Source: Vibrio aestivus (GTDB taxonomy: Bacteria > Pseudomonadota > Gammaproteobacteria > Enterobacterales > Vibrionaceae). From it: a stretch of DNA of 64,000 nt. The position numbers and the translations under genes are program-made. Location: the NCBI GenBank assembly GCA_003263845.1, contig JYJN01000133.1:1-64000 (forward strand). Direction: 5' to 3'. The notes under the pieces were generated by a model, which did no database searches, was not told the DNA's origin, and saw only the letters and a list, made by a program, of their open reading frames with translations. How positions within the stretch are numbered: the first letter of the stretch is position 1; each line of letters begins with the position of its first letter. This document shows positions 48,253-59,211 of the stretch, one piece after another.

Positions 48253-48307
48253 CATTGCTAGCACCAGTTTGCTAAAATGACCTGATAATTTTACAACGGA
48301 ATTGATA

Positions 48308-48883
48308 ATGCATTTATCTAAACTGACTCAAGAGATCTTTGATCACCTTTACCGCGATATCACTGAATTTCGTAGCACTTTTGACTTGCCAGTTGCGAGC
48401 CCAGAGAGCTTAAATGAGAAAGCCGACACGCTGCATACTTCTCTGGCGATTGAGGAACTGACTGAGCTTGCTGAAGCTGACAGCAAGATGGAACAAGCGG
48501 ATGCGATCATCGACAGTGTTTATGTTCTTATGGGTCGCTTAGTTCACTTAGGCGATGCAAAAGTTGAAGACAATGTGGCAATTAGCTACCTGATTGATCT
48601 GCTACTTAACGTTGCCGTAAACCGTGGTATTGAGTTCTTACCATGCTGGGATGAAGTGCACTCAAGCAACATGAGTAAAGTTTGCCGCACTGAACAGGAG
48701 TATGCGGAAACTGAAGCTCATTATGCAGAGCAAGGCATCAAGTTAATGGCGGTTCAAAAAGGTGATTACATCATTGCTAAGTGTGCTGAAGATTTTGTCT
48801 CTGAAGCCAAAACGATTCGTCAGGGCAAAGTATTGAAGTCGGTATACTACCGTCCAGCAGACCTCGCTCCGTTGACACAATAA
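48308..48883 (+). CDS. MazG/PRA-PH-like nucleotide pyrophosphohydrolase
   Basis: An all-alpha NTP-pyrophosphatase fold protein. The metal-binding EExxE...ExxD pattern is seen in IEELTELAEADSKMEQADAI followed by IDSVYVLMG (about residues 40-68). ATG 48308 is preferred to TTG 48302. The C-terminal half (about residues 100-191) is longer than simple MazG-like proteins and includes YYRPADLAPL. It likely hydrolyses a nucleotide to its monophosphate and pyrophosphate; the exact substrate is unknown. Confidence 0.8.
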   Translation: MHLSKLTQEIFDHLYRDITEFRSTFDLPVASPESLNEKADTLHTSLAIEELTELAEADSKMEQADAIIDSVYVLMGRLVHLGDAKVEDNVAISYLIDLLLNVAVNRGIEFLPCWDEVHSSNMSKVCRTEQEYAETEAHYAEQGIKLMAVQKGDYIIAKCAEDFVSEAKTIRQGKVLKSVYYRPADLAPLTQ

Positions 48884-48903
48884 GCGACTCAAAAAACATA
48901 AAC

Positions 48904-48931
48904 AAAGGATGAGCATCAGCTCATCCTTTTT
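48904..48931. terminator. Terminator after pyrophosphohydrolase gene
   Basis: An 11-bp stem AAAGGATGAGC / GCTCATCCTTT with a 4-base loop continues into a T-run on the plus strand. It also lies after the stop of the converging solute-binding gene. Confidence 0.88.
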
Positions 48932-48958
48932 CGTTAAATTCGAAGAAAAAATAGGCAT

Positions 48959-49693
48959 TTACATTCCGGTGTAACGCTCAACGATTTCGCGATATTCCTT
49001 GGTCTTTTGAAAACGTTCAAAAGCCATCTGCCAATCCTTGAGGATCTGTTCATCTGTTCCTTTCGAAAAAGCGACATAGAGGTCGACCTCAAACAGTTTC
49101 ACCTCGGTTTTTCGAACTTGGTTAACTTCAAAGCCTTCACTTGCCAACAAATTAGGCAAGGCAAACTCTCCAGCCGCAATCGCATCAATTCGATTTCGCA
49201 TTAGCATTTGAATATTGCGCGAGGGCTTTTCAGTTAGCAGTAGATTTTCGAACCCTAAGTGTTGCAGATGTGAATGTTCAGGATAATTGGCGGTGACTGC
49301 AATATCATCTAATGTCTTTGCCTGTCGAACATCTCTGACCAACGGGGTATTTCCAACACTTTGGTAAAGATACACACCATCTGAAATCAATGGACCAACC
49401 CACTCGTACTTATCCTCACGCTCTGGTGTTCGTGCCATACAAAACAGAGCATGATTCGCTTCCATATCAAGAAGCTTTATTCCTCTAGACCATGGGACAA
49501 CTGAAATGTTAGTCGTATAACCTAGCTCCACCATTACCCCTTGAACTATCTCAACACCCGCACCGACCAATCGTCCTTTTTCATCGTAATAACCAAAGGG
49601 AGGAAACTCTTCAGTCATTAAGTTTATTTGAGGACTCGTCTGCGCTGATGCCGTAATGCACATTAGTAAGGTTAAAGCCGCAATCCATTTCAT
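48959..49693 (-). CDS. Periplasmic solute-binding protein (SBP family 3)
   Basis: The signal peptide MKWIAALTLLMCITASAQT precedes a bilobed binding fold of about 225 residues: LMTEEFPPFGYYDEKGRLVG, GAGVEIVQGVMVELGY and a C-terminal EILKDWQ-type helix. No transporter genes are adjacent, so it may act alone or feed a distant ABC system. Many such orphan proteins in Vibrio are annotated amino-acid binding; the ligand is not predictable here. Confidence 0.85.
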   Translation of the reverse strand: MKWIAALTLLMCITASAQTSPQINLMTEEFPPFGYYDEKGRLVGAGVEIVQGVMVELGYTTNISVVPWSRGIKLLDMEANHALFCMARTPEREDKYEWVGPLISDGVYLYQSVGNTPLVRDVRQAKTLDDIAVTANYPEHSHLQHLGFENLLLTEKPSRNIQMLMRNRIDAIAAGEFALPNLLASEGFEVNQVRKTEVKLFEVDLYVAFSKGTDEQILKDWQMAFERFQKTKEYREIVERYTGM

Positions 49694-49796
49694 GCTATGA
49701 GTCCTAGTAGAAACCTAACTTTAAGACTAGTGGATGGGTGGATAAATGTCGTGTAGTAATACAGTAATGCTCTTGGTTCCATCTAACAGCAAAGCG

Positions 49797-50558
49797 TTAT
49801 TCATCATCAAAAAACAGTAGTGGTCTTCCTTCCACCTTCACTTTTTTCACCTTCGTCTTGAACGTTGCAGACAGTTGCTCTTCAGTCAAAACCTCTTCTG
49901 CACTGCCAAAAGCCTGTAATACTCCCTTGTCTAACAACAGTACCTTATCAGCATGGCGTAAGGCTCTATTCAAATCATGATTGGCCATAATGACTGTAAT
50001 ACCTAGTTCCGAGATTCGCCGTATCAAACGATATAACATCACCTCTTGGCCTATATCCAATGGCGCTGCCGGTTCATCAAGCAGGAGAACTTTCGCATAG
50101 GGGTTGAGCGCAGGCCAAACTTGCAAGCATATCGCAGCTAAGCGCACTCGTTGCCACTCACCGCCAGATAACTGATGGATAGAACGATGCAGTTTATCTT
50201 GGATTTGCACCAGTGATGCCAACTCATTCACTACACTAACTAAGGTTTCGCCTTCAGATTTGCTGCAAGCAGGAACAGATAAAGATAAGTACTGGTAAAC
50301 ATCGATGTTAAAAGCCGGACGAGCAGATTGAGATAAATAAGCGCGGTACATAGCTAAAGACTCTAAGTCCATTTCATGTAACGCTTTTTCATCAATAAAT
50401 ACCTCACCTTTCGCCTCAATGACCCCTGAGATTGCGGCCAGCAACGTACTTTTCCCACTTCCATTTGGCCCTATCACATGAAGCACTTCTCCGTGCTGAC
50501 ATGTAAAAGAGAGCGGTAATAAACGGCTGCTCATTTGTATACTGTTAACGCGAATCAT
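49797..50558 (-). CDS. btuD: Vitamin B12 ABC transporter ATPase BtuD
   Basis: Walker A is [12 protein letters not shown] (residues about 30-41), the ABC signature is [12 protein letters not shown], and Walker B is [12 protein letters not shown], followed by the H-loop in [10 protein letters not shown]. Length (253) matches BtuD. It overlaps btuC by 14 bases. The corrinoid assignment rests on similarity to BtuD/BtuC and on the nearby cob genes rather than the FecCD/FhuC siderophore types, which look similar. Confidence 0.88.
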   Translation of the reverse strand: MIRVNSIQMSSRLLPLSFTCQHGEVLHVIGPNGSGKSTLLAAISGVIEAKGEVFIDEKALHEMDLESLAMYRAYLSQSARPAFNIDVYQYLSLSVPACSKSEGETLVSVVNELASLVQIQDKLHRSIHQLSGGEWQRVRLAAICLQVWPALNPYAKVLLLDEPAAPLDIGQEVMLYRLIRRISELGITVIMANHDLNRALRHADKVLLLDKGVLQAFGSAEEVLTEEQLSATFKTKVKKVKVEGRPLLFFDDE

Positions 50559-51540
50559 GATTCTTTACCAACATCCAAATAAACACAGGGGCACCTAAAC
50601 TTGTGGTAACCACCCCCAGAGGCAGCTCCGCTGAATCCATTGCGGTTCTGGCAATTAAATCTGCAAAAACAAGCAATAACGCGCCAGAAAATGCTGAAAT
50701 AGGTAGAAGATATCGATTCTCGGTACCAAACGCCAAGCGAAGTAAATGCGGCACAACCAATCCAACGAAGCCGATGATGCCACCAAGTGCCACAGCGCCA
50801 CCAACCAAAACTGAAATAGCCCCGATCAGTTTGAGACGATGAGATTCGACATCAACACCTAGTTGTTTTGCATGAACCTCCCCCATCATCAGCTTATCGA
50901 GCGTTTTTCCCTGTAAACAAAGCCACACGACGATTGGCAGCATGACTAGTGTGAGGGTATGCTGATACCAGCTCGTGCCCCCTACACTACCCATCAGCCA
51001 GTACATTAACTGTCGGAGGCTGAGGTCATCACTAAAGTAAAATGCCCAAGTAACAATAGCACTCGACAAAATACCCAACGCCACGCCCACTAACAATAAA
51101 CGTGTAGTGGTAAGACGCAGAGCCTTCGCCATAGAAACCAAGATAAGAGTGAAAATAAGCGCGCCAATAACCGCTGCGATCATAAATCCGATGGGAGTCG
51201 CAGCCATTGGGAAAAAGAAAAGCACCAACACCATCATGACACTGGCGCCACCGGATATCCCTAAGACTCCAGGTTCTGCCAAGACATTTCCGAGTAACAC
51301 TTGAAGCACTGCCCCAGAAAGCGCTAACGATGCACCAATGGCAATAGTGGCAAGTAAGCGTGGCATGCGAAGCTGGCTGATTAGCTGCTGTTCCAGAGAA
51401 GACCATTCAGAGAAAGGGGAAATGAAAATCTCGCCCACCATGAGATATAAGCTACTCATTGCGATTAAGAGTACAACGATTAACATTGTGTACTTGAGCC
51501 ATCTATGGCGCTTTTGAACGACTAACTGGTTGAAATCCAT
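50545..51540 (-). CDS. btuC: Vitamin B12 ABC transporter permease BtuC
   Basis: FecCD-type permease with about ten helices and 331 residues. Features include [40 protein letters not shown] and the coupling helix region [20 protein letters not shown]. These match BtuC. No btuF or btuB gene is in the window. Forms an operon with btuD. Confidence 0.9.
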   Translation of the reverse strand: MDFNQLVVQKRHRWLKYTMLIVVLLIAMSSLYLMVGEIFISPFSEWSSLEQQLISQLRMPRLLATIAIGASLALSGAVLQVLLGNVLAEPGVLGISGGASVMMVLVLFFFPMAATPIGFMIAAVIGALIFTLILVSMAKALRLTTTRLLLVGVALGILSSAIVTWAFYFSDDLSLRQLMYWLMGSVGGTSWYQHTLTLVMLPIVVWLCLQGKTLDKLMMGEVHAKQLGVDVESHRLKLIGAISVLVGGAVALGGIIGFVGLVVPHLLRLAFGTENRYLLPISAFSGALLLVFADLIARTAMDSAELPLGVVTTSLGAPVFIWMLVKNHDSR

Positions 51541-51573
51541 AACCTAGACCAAATGGTCTTCACAGATAAAATA

Positions 51574-51599
51574 ATGGCTTAACGATACCGTTAAGCCAT
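51574..51599 (-). terminator. Terminator after astE
   Basis: An 11-bp stem ATGGCTTAACG / CGTTAAGCCAT with a 4-base loop lies 42 bases past the astE stop and is followed on the minus strand by a T-rich tract. It separates astE from btuC. Confidence 0.82.
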
Positions 51600-51640
51600 A
51601 AAATAGAAAGCGTTACGACAAGCTTATGCTCATCAGGTGA

Positions 51641-52669
51641 TTAATCGTACACAAGTTGACCATGATCGTAACGTACTTTGACTTCACACACCATTAAAGC
51701 GGCACGTTGACCTATAGCGACTCGACGATTTGGAAACACAATCGCTTCGTCGTCATTCTTGGCCATAAGCGGTTTATCGCCATCTCGACCAAACACCTCG
51801 CCGTGTTTGAATGTCGTAAAGTTTTCTACATCGTCATCAAATAGAAAATCGAACTCATCGTGAAGCCTGACAAGCGTGCGGCTTACACGATACATCTTCG
51901 TCGCTTTTGGCAAATGCTCAGCTTGCGTGCCGCCCATCAAATCACGCATCGCAAGATCAAACGCAATCAACTTTTCTAGATTATTCTCACCTATTCGAGC
52001 AACTTGGCCTAATTCAAGTGTTAAAGCTTGAGCTGCATAGTTTTCCGCACTAAACCAACTAAATGTACTCGAAGGCGCATTCGACAGTAAAACGGCTTCA
52101 ATGTGACCACTCGATAAGAAGTCAAACAGTTCACGCCCTCTCACTGGGTGACGTGTTTTAGGGCTGACCGCAAACGTATAATGTTTCGAACCACGAATGG
52201 CACAGTGCAAATCCAAGTGCCAACGCAAACGCTCTTCTACACCCGCATAGAAGCGATTGACAATGACTTTGAGATTATCCGCTATCGCGACTTCTTTGGT
52301 TGGTTTGTGAGCGCGTTCGTCGAACAAACGGTTTAAATTTTCTTCTACAAAGCGCGTGTGTTGATTCGTTGCTTCTGGGTGAGCAATGATAAATAGGCAG
52401 CGATGTTCAAGAGGTTGGAACCCAGAGAAGATGTCATCAACAATCTTATCCACCAGTTCCATGGGTGCAGTTTCATCTCCATGAATGCCACACGATAAAA
52501 TAATACTTTTTGTCTCTTCAGATTGAGTGGCAGGAACCACTTCCAGCACGCCTCGCTCATGAAGGATCGCAGAAATGCCGTTATCAAGCGTGATCTCACC
52601 ACTTGGCATCTCTTGAGATAGATCTAGGCTGTCAAATAAAAACGATTGGCGAAAGAGAGATTTCGTCAT
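51641..52669 (-). CDS. astE: Succinylglutamate desuccinylase AstE
   Basis: Last step of arginine succinyltransferase catabolism: hydrolysis of succinylglutamate to succinate and glutamate. Zinc ligands appear in CGIHGDETAPMELVD and in WHLDLHCAIRGSKHY, and the catalytic Glu in ALTLELGQVARIG. Length (342) is normal. The rest of the ast operon (astCADB) is not adjacent, as is common in Vibrio. Confidence 0.94.
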   Translation of the reverse strand: MTKSLFRQSFLFDSLDLSQEMPSGEITLDNGISAILHERGVLEVVPATQSEETKSIILSCGIHGDETAPMELVDKIVDDIFSGFQPLEHRCLFIIAHPEATNQHTRFVEENLNRLFDERAHKPTKEVAIADNLKVIVNRFYAGVEERLRWHLDLHCAIRGSKHYTFAVSPKTRHPVRGRELFDFLSSGHIEAVLLSNAPSSTFSWFSAENYAAQALTLELGQVARIGENNLEKLIAFDLAMRDLMGGTQAEHLPKATKMYRVSRTLVRLHDEFDFLFDDDVENFTTFKHGEVFGRDGDKPLMAKNDDEAIVFPNRRVAIGQRAALMVCEVKVRYDHGQLVYD

Positions 52670-52873
52670 GCTCGACTCCTTTATTGCACAGCGGTATGTT
52701 AATGAATTGTAGAAGCGAAATATGTTGAGGGGATCTCACTTATGAAGGGAAATCCCGCCTTAGCTCGTAAAATTCCAATCTAGTCCAATAAAGTGATATT
52801 GATTGAAACAGATTGAAGTGCTTCTACTGTTATATGTTTGATTCTACTCGAATTAACCACAGTGATCATGTGC

Positions 52874-54669
52874 CTATTCGACACTATTGAGTAAAACTTC
52901 AAAAGCATCTACTTTCTCTTTGACTCGGTCAATACTCTGTTGCCAAAAATCGGCTTTAGTCAGATCCATGCCTAAGTGTTTTTCAACCACTTGCTCAGCC
53001 TTCATTGAGCCCGTATCTCGCAGCAACGCAATGTAATCACTGTAGAACTGCGCACCTTTCTCTTCTCGCTGAGAGTAAACTCCCAAACTAAACAGATAAC
53101 CAAACAGGTAAGGATAATTGTAAAAACTTACTTCAGAGATACTGAAATGGAGCTTACTTGCCCAGAAGTAGCGATCAGCTTGTGACATTGAGTCACCGTA
53201 CCAGTCTGCCCACTTTTCACCCATTAACTCACACAGCTGCGCTGGGGTAAGCTCACCTTGAGAACGCTGTTCATAAAACGCTTTCTCAAATTCAAAGCGT
53301 ACCGGAATATTAACCATCAACGCATAGCAGCTTGTTAATTCTTCCCATAACATCTCCAGCTTCTCTTCTCTTGAATTGGCTTTTGCCAGCAAGCTGTCGC
53401 GCACAATGTTTTCCGCAAAAATCGACGCAGTTTCCGCTAGCGTCATAGGGTAACGAGTCTGACACAAAGGCATGTCACGCATTACCCAGTTGTGGAAGGC
53501 ATGACCTAACTCGTGAGCAAGCGTCAGTAAGTCTGAACGACTACCACCCCAAGTCATGAATACCAATGGTGAACGAGTTGCCGCAAACTTTGTGCAGTAT
53601 GCACCTAATCGGCGATTCTCACTCGGTTTGGCATCAATCCAGCCATTTTCAACCATCATATCAACGAAATCAGCCATCTCTTGATGCACCTGTGAAAACG
53701 CTTCTCTAATGAGGGCAATCGCTTCGTCAAAAGCGTATGTCTTCTTGTCACCAGAAAGGGAAGGCATTGCAGCCATATGATTCCATGGCTTCATGGTATC
53801 TAAACCATGAACCTTGGCCATAAGTTGCCCTGCTTTTTGACCGACTGAGCGATTGGCTTTTGCCACACTCAGCATACTGTCCAAGGTTTCCGCTGTGATG
53901 CGGCTCTGTCTTAAGCTCGGATCAAGGAAATGTACGTCTTTCTCATTGGAGCGCATCTGATATTCGGTCAATCGCCAACCCGACAACGCATTCAAAATAG
54001 AAGCAAAGCTCTCTTGGTGTGTATTCATCGCTGCTTGAATCGCATTCCATGCAGGCTCTTGTTTATCAAAGTCGGCACCATACAGAAGCTCGCCGCTTGA
54101 GATAAACCTAGAGTTTCTTCACTACCATCTTTGTGTTTTAGAGTGACCTGAAGTGCGCCGGTAAGATTGTCGTACAAACGTCCCCAAGCATCTCTGCCAT
54201 CCACCTGCATTGCTGACAAAAGCTGTTCTTGTGCAATGCTCAGTTGAGTTTGCGCTTCTTCACGAGAGCATTCGATTAGAAAGCCCTGCCCTGCGACATC
54301 TCCACTATCATGCGCCAATACTTGATCAATGAACTCTTGTGGTGAGTGCACCAATGTATCTTGATATGGGGTAAAAGCCTGAGTCAGGGTTGAACGCAAT
54401 TTTGCCACGCGCCCGATCATAGCCTTAGCTTGGCTGTGAGTCGCATCAACTGAAGATTCACAGTTTGCATAAGTGCCAATAGTAGAAAGTAACGTACCCG
54501 CAGCTTCCGAGGTTTGAATAGCATTTTGCATCGCCAGTACAGTTTCACGTTTATCGGCATGCAGGTTCAAAACGTTGATACATTGCTCGACAAGTGCAAT
54601 ATCTTGTTCAATTTTTGGGTCGTTCAAGCTTTGATAAGCAACCGATAGGTTCCAACTTGGTGTTGTCAT
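52874..54669 (-). pseudogene. M3-family oligoendopeptidase (PepF-like), one frameshift
   Basis: The N part (MTTPSWNLSVAYQSLNDP) stops at 54025 just as the second frame begins. Restoring one base near 54084-54089 gives AASLLYGADFDKQEPAWNAI-like sequence leading into the C part. That part carries the zinc site LAHELGHAFHNWVM (HExxH) and the third ligand Glu in LAETASIFAENIV. Repaired length is about 597, normal for cytosolic oligoendopeptidase F-type enzymes that degrade 6-18 residue peptides. Confidence 0.9.
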
Positions 54670-54750
54670 TGTTTATCCTTACGCATCAGAGCGATTGCTG
54701 ATACGGAATGTGTCGTCGTTATTGAATGTGCGCCGCCATTCGATCAAGCA

Positions 54751-55362
54751 TCAGAATAAGGGCTTCGAGATCATTTTGACGTTCGTAAAAATCTCTTCAG
54801 TTTTTGTAATTTGTATATGAGTAATTGAGTGATAGCCAATCGACAGCGCCGAATACCAGCTCGGATTCGCCCAATCAACATTGAGCACATTGGCCAATAT
54901 CATTCGTATGGTGCCCGCATGGCACACAATCAAGCTGTCACTATTGATTTTAAAAACAAGTGATTGCCATTCTCTTGTTACCCTATCATGAAAATCTTGG
55001 AGCGGCTCTGCATTAGGTAAAGTATTCTCAGCAGGAGATTGCCAAAACGCTTCTAACTTTTCCCACTGGTCGCCAAGCTCATCAAAAGTTTTACCATCAT
55101 AATCACCAAAGCTAAGCTCTTGCAGTTTAGAAGAAACAGCAACGTTTGGATTGTCACTCATCTGTGCGATTTTAAGCGCTAGATCGTGGCAGCGAACTAA
55201 AGGCGAACTGATGATAACCTCACCTGCGAAGCCTTGTTTAACCGTTGCCTCGGCAATCTGATTTTGATATTCGGCTTCAACGCCAACGTCAGTTCGACCA
55301 TTAAGCGCTGCCGAGCCCAAAGTTTTACCATGGCGTAACAGGTAAACATTATAAGTTTCCAT
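54751..55362 (-). CDS. cobC: Histidine phosphatase, probable alpha-ribazole phosphatase CobC
   Basis: The phosphoglycerate-mutase-like fold shows the phospho-His motif LLRHGKTLGSAALNG at residues 7-21, LQELSFGDYDGKTFDEL in the middle and the second His in LIVCHAGTIRMIL. Position as the last gene of cobT-cobS-cobU supports alpha-ribazole-5'-phosphate dephosphorylation in the lower-ligand branch of cobalamin assembly. Confidence 0.85.
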   Translation of the reverse strand: METYNVYLLRHGKTLGSAALNGRTDVGVEAEYQNQIAEATVKQGFAGEVIISSPLVRCHDLALKIAQMSDNPNVAVSSKLQELSFGDYDGKTFDELGDQWEKLEAFWQSPAENTLPNAEPLQDFHDRVTREWQSLVFKINSDSLIVCHAGTIRMILANVLNVDWANPSWYSALSIGYHSITHIQITKTEEIFTNVKMISKPLF

Positions 55363-55383
55363 ATGACTTCTCTTTGTTACGCG

Positions 55384-56008
55384 TCAAAAGTGCTTGCCTG
55401 TGCCTTTCAGCGTCATTGGTAAGCCTGCGGCAACGAAATCGACTCGCGTTGCAACCCGTGCGATGGCTTGATTCATCCAACCCGCGTTATCGACGAACAA
55501 GCGAGACACCTCGCCCATTGGCACCACTCCTAGCCCCACTTCATTTGAAACAAGGATCAACGTCGCTTCAGTGCTCTCAATAGCTTCGAGCAAATCATCG
55601 ACGTGCTGCTGAATGTCACTTTGTTTCAACTGACTGCCGTCATTGTAGATAATGTTGTTCATCCACAAGGTTAAGCAATCGACCAAAACAGCATCATCGC
55701 TAGTAAACGCGCGTAGTAGCTTTGCTAATTCAGTTGGACATTCGTGAGTTACCACTTTGAACCACGAGAGTCTGATGATGGGCGATACGGGCTTCCATCT
55801 CACCATCAAACGCCGTTGCTGTGGCGACATAATGGGGGAATTTCACAGATGAATCCGCTTTAGTTTGAGTATTGCCAGCACGAGTAGTCCCAATATGACT
55901 AGTTGCCATATGACTAGTTCCTTTACGAGCAGAAACGTAGTCTTGAATGCAAGCCTCGGCATAACTGGACTTTCCTGAACGGGCTCCGCCCAAAATCAAA
56001 TGAATCAT
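55384..56008 (-). pseudogene. cobU: Adenosylcobinamide kinase/guanylyltransferase CobU, two frameshifts
   Basis: Bifunctional kinase and guanylyltransferase for adenosylcobinamide. Start 56008 (MIHLILGGARSGKSSYAEA) has GGAG 6-7 bases upstream and a Walker A GGARSGKSS. After ARIAHHQTL the frame breaks. One C restored near 55764-55766 and one G near 55752-55753 give LRGSKWVTHECPTELAKLL, matching the RIxxHxxxRxxxWxTxE region of CobU. The rest includes VLVDCLTLWMNN and ILVSNEVGLGVVPMGEVSR. An insert rich in Thr/Ser (about residues 32-55) is longer than in enteric CobU. Repaired length is about 208. Confidence 0.88.
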
Positions 56009-56062
56009 TTTTACTCCAAACACAGCCTGATAAATCTAGAAGTATCGCTTAGGTTAATACCC

Positions 56063-56849
56063 CTAAAACGCAAAGCCGAGATACAAGTATGACGAGAAGC
56101 CAATATAAATCACAAGCTCAGAAATTTGCTGAACCGCTCCCAAACAATCACCCGTAAAGCCGCCAATTCGACTCATAAGCCAAGCCTTTAAACGCGAAGC
56201 GAACTAACGCCAGCAATCCACAAATTGCGATGGCAAATTGCCAGTTAAAAATAGCAACAGGCAATACCCCCACCAGCAATAGAAACAGCAACTCAAACCG
56301 TGTCTGCTTGTTCGCTAGTGGCTTGCTCTTACTGGCGTCTGGGTCGGTCACATAAGGCATATCATAAATGAGCGAGGCAGCTACCGCGCGACTTAACGGA
56401 TAGCTAAGCAGTAAAACAATCACAACAGACACGCCATTTGCTAACTCGGCTAACAGCACATACTTACCGAACAGTGCCATGATTAAAGCACTCGCACCAT
56501 AAGTACCAATTCGACTATCTTTCATGATGGTCAAGCGGCGCTCGGTCGTCATGCCACCACCGATACCATCCGCCATATCCGTTAGACCATCTTCATGAAA
56601 AGCGCCTGTTAGCAATAGGCTAAACACCATCATTAGAAACAGTGCAATCGACGTGGGTAGTACGAAGCTTAGCCCCCAATAAACAAGGGCACAGAATGCA
56701 CCGAGCAACAAGCCCACTAAAGAAAAGTAACGCCCTGCACGGTTCATTCTCTCTTCCGAGTATGGCGTACTTGATGGCATAGGGATGCGAGAAAAGAACC
56801 CAAGCGCTAACCAAAACAGTTCAATTTGGTACTTAATGCCGTTTAGCAT
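56063..56849 (-). pseudogene. cobS: Cobalamin synthase CobS, frameshift near C terminus
   Basis: Polytopic membrane enzyme joining adenosylcobinamide-GDP with alpha-ribazole. The family motifs [18 protein letters not shown] and [14 protein letters not shown] are intact. The predicted protein ends in unrelated [12 protein letters not shown] at 56148. Removing one A from the run at 56187-56189 gives [20 protein letters not shown] and the normal C terminus, ending near 56063. It overlaps cobT by one base. Confidence 0.9.
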
Positions 56850-57877
56850 TACACCGTCACTCCGGCGTCTTCAAAGCTAGCCATCGAGTTATAGAACTCT
56901 GCTGCAGCCCGAATCAATGGAACCGACAATACCGCGCCCGTTCCTTCGCCTAGTCTTAAACCGAGATCAAGCAAGGGCTTAGCGTCGAGCGCTTTCAGCA
57001 TATGTTTATGAGCGGCTTCTTGAGACTGATGAGCAAAGATCATGTAATCGCGACACTTAGGCTCAATCAAGGCAGCCACATAAGCCGCAGCAGTCACAAT
57101 AAACCCATCAACAACAATCGGTGTTTTCTTCTCATAAGCACCAATGAAGCCACCAACCATTTGTACAATTTCAAAGCCGCCAACTTGGCTTAGTACATCT
57201 AATGGTGACAAGCCTTGGCATCGCTTCACGCCTTGAGAGACGAGTGATACTTTGGTTTGGTATTGCTCTTCGCTGATGCCTGTACCTAAACCGACACAAT
57301 CTTCGACTGCCAACTCCGATAGTGCGGCCAGTATCGCCGCGGCACTGCTCGTATTACCGATCCCCATCTCACCGAACATCACCAGATTTGAACCAGATTC
57401 GATAGTTTGTTGAACAATGTGTTTGCCCAATTCAATGCCTTCATTAACTTGCTCTGAAGACATTGCTGCGCACTTTGAAAAGTCTTCTGTCCGCGTGCCA
57501 AGGCGTTGCACAACCAAATTAGGGTGCGCCTGTTCAACAGGCAGCAAAATTCCTGTATCGATAACTTTTAATGCGACATCATTGCTACGGCAAAAACAGT
57601 TAATAGCCGCACCACCCGCCAAGAAATTCAGCACCATTTGCTGCGTGACTGCGCTTGGGGCTATACTCACACCGTTATCAGCAATGCCATGGTCGCCAGC
57701 AAACACCAACACGGTTGGGTCACTAATTGAGATGGTCGTCACCGCTTGCGGTTGACCCTGACTCTGAATGAGCGCCAACTGCGCGGCGACCTCTTCTAAT
57801 TGTCCCAAAGCGCCTAATGGTTTGGTTTTATTATCGATTCGATGGGCAATGGCTGCCTTGTATTGCAGATCTAACAT
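56849..57877 (-). CDS. cobT: Nicotinate-nucleotide-dimethylbenzimidazole phosphoribosyltransferase CobT
   Basis: Makes alpha-ribazole phosphate, the lower-ligand precursor of cobalamin. Visible motifs: [17 protein letters not shown] near the N terminus, [36 protein letters not shown] with the catalytic Glu region, and [14 protein letters not shown] near the C terminus. Length (342) is normal. First of the cobTSUC set; no Cbi genes are present, so the organism salvages corrinoids here rather than making the ring. Confidence 0.95.
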   Translation of the reverse strand: MLDLQYKAAIAHRIDNKTKPLGALGQLEEVAAQLALIQSQGQPQAVTTISISDPTVLVFAGDHGIADNGVSIAPSAVTQQMVLNFLAGGAAINCFCRSNDVALKVIDTGILLPVEQAHPNLVVQRLGTRTEDFSKCAAMSSEQVNEGIELGKHIVQQTIESGSNLVMFGEMGIGNTSSAAAILAALSELAVEDCVGLGTGISEEQYQTKVSLVSQGVKRCQGLSPLDVLSQVGGFEIVQMVGGFIGAYEKKTPIVVDGFIVTAAAYVAALIEPKCRDYMIFAHQSQEAAHKHMLKALDAKPLLDLGLRLGEGTGAVLSVPLIRAAAEFYNSMASFEDAGVTV

Positions 57878-57894
57878 GATGAATTCAGCTCGGA

Positions 57895-58505
57895 TTATTT
57901 TGGTCTTTGGACAGAAAATGGCTCGTCGATTGCCGCATATTGCGCACCGCCTAAACGAGAAAGTGGGTTCAGTGCTCTAGCGTCAATCGTGATACGATCA
58001 CCATTCTGAGTGCTGATCGACTCAGCCACGTAAACTTGTTCTACCTTTGCAAACACAAGGGACTGTGGCGTCTCGCCCATTTCTTGGATTTCATACAGCT
58101 ACAGCCAAACGCCACCGGACAGTCCTTGATACGAGGAAGATCAAAGCCCTCAAACGGAACAAGCTCAATGTTATTCGCCGTCACTTCAGAGTCTCCATGA
58201 TCAAGCGTTGCCGCAGACTCCGTTACTAATTTAGCGTGATCGGCAGAAGCGATATGTATCACTAACTTCTCTTTTTCTCGGGCGTTTCTCACAGTATCTT
58301 TAATTTCACCACTCGGCTTCTTACCAACGGAAAACATCATGACCGGTGGATTACTGGAAATCGGCGTAAAATAAGAGAAAGGAGCGAGGTTATAGTTTTC
58401 GGAGCCAGAATCAGTCAGTACCCAAGCGACAGGGCGAGGCGTGACCGTTTGGGTAAAGAGGTGATAAACCTGATTAGTATCAAGTTCACTCAGTGTAATA
58501 TTCAT
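57895..58505 (-). pseudogene. Flavin reductase-like (split-barrel FMN) protein, one frameshift
   Basis: N part MNITLSELDTNQVYHLFTQT, with TPRPVAWVLTDSG and YNLAPFSYFTPISSNPPV, is the flavin-reductase FMN-binding fold. After CPVAFGCS the frame is lost; one C restored near 58098-58100 gives SLYEIQEMGETPQSLVFAKV and the C terminus [18 protein letters not shown]. Repaired length is about 203. It lies 17 bases upstream of cobT on the same strand, so it may be co-expressed; a role in cob(II)alamin reduction is only speculation. Confidence 0.83.
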
Positions 58506-59211
58506 ATCACTTCCTTGTACATTTGTGAGGTCATCTAGTCTATCGCTAAATGACTCATTTCTCTAGCTAATAGCCCGTAACTTCAAACCTAGCATTGCGT
58601 GCTCCGGCAACGATTCTCAATATGAGAAAAGCACCAGCAGCAATCGTCAAAAATATCAATAAGAGAAATGTTAGCTATACTTAGACTACTAAATGATTTG
58701 GATTGAGCATGTAAGGACTTGATATTTAAACTTCTCTAAGTCATTTGGTCTCAAATCGGTATATTTCCTGCATCCATATTTCTTGAACAAAAATGTTTCT
58801 GGGCAAAATGAAGTCAAAACAATAACGTTTCACCGCCCATCATCGTCACATCGAGGAGGTTTTATGTTTGCGAATCAAAGAACTCAAAAGACGAAACCGA
58901 ATAAATCCAATAACTCATCAAAACGTGCTAAAAAAGTCCCACTCTCTATGACTTAATTCTGAGCTTAGAGAGCCACTGCCCCTGCTGACGTTTCGTTACA
59001 ATTGCCGTTTTTTAAGGTAATTCACAGGGCTAATTCAGGATCATTTCGAAAATCCTTTCAATTTGTTGCATTCAATCAATGAAATTCGCCGTAGCTCACA
59101 CCACAATTAGCTCAATTATGATTACACTGATGCGCACTGATTTTCGCTCATAGTCGGCAAGTATGCGCTTCAAGTAAGTCTAAAGCAGAGCAATTGACCC
59201 AGGTACCACTC
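58506..59211. other. 706-bp region with one tiny ORF
   Basis: This intergenic stretch contains the 30-codon ORF at 58864 and, as far as I can read, no other gene. The first 350 bases are the likely promoter region for the flavin-reductase/cob operon (minus strand). I looked for a cobalamin-riboswitch B12-box core upstream of the cob genes and did not find a convincing one. Confidence 0.4.
58864..58956 (+). CDS. 30-residue basic peptide ORF, function unknown
   Basis: ATG at 58864 is preceded by GAGGAGG (5-11 bases upstream), about the best ribosome site in the window. The peptide has 30 residues: it starts MFANQRTQKTKPNKSNNSSK and ends KVPLSMT. About a third of residues are Lys/Arg, with Ser/Asn filling; no hydrophobic segment. 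I do not recognise it. Strong initiation signal with such a short, nucleic-acid-like composition suggests a true small protein or a leader peptide. Confidence 0.5.
   Translation: MFANQRTQKTKPNKSNNSSKRAKKVPLSMT

Noticed and set aside
58506-58863. Cobalamin riboswitch upstream of the cob genes
   Set aside because: I could not find the conserved B12-box core or its stem pattern by eye.
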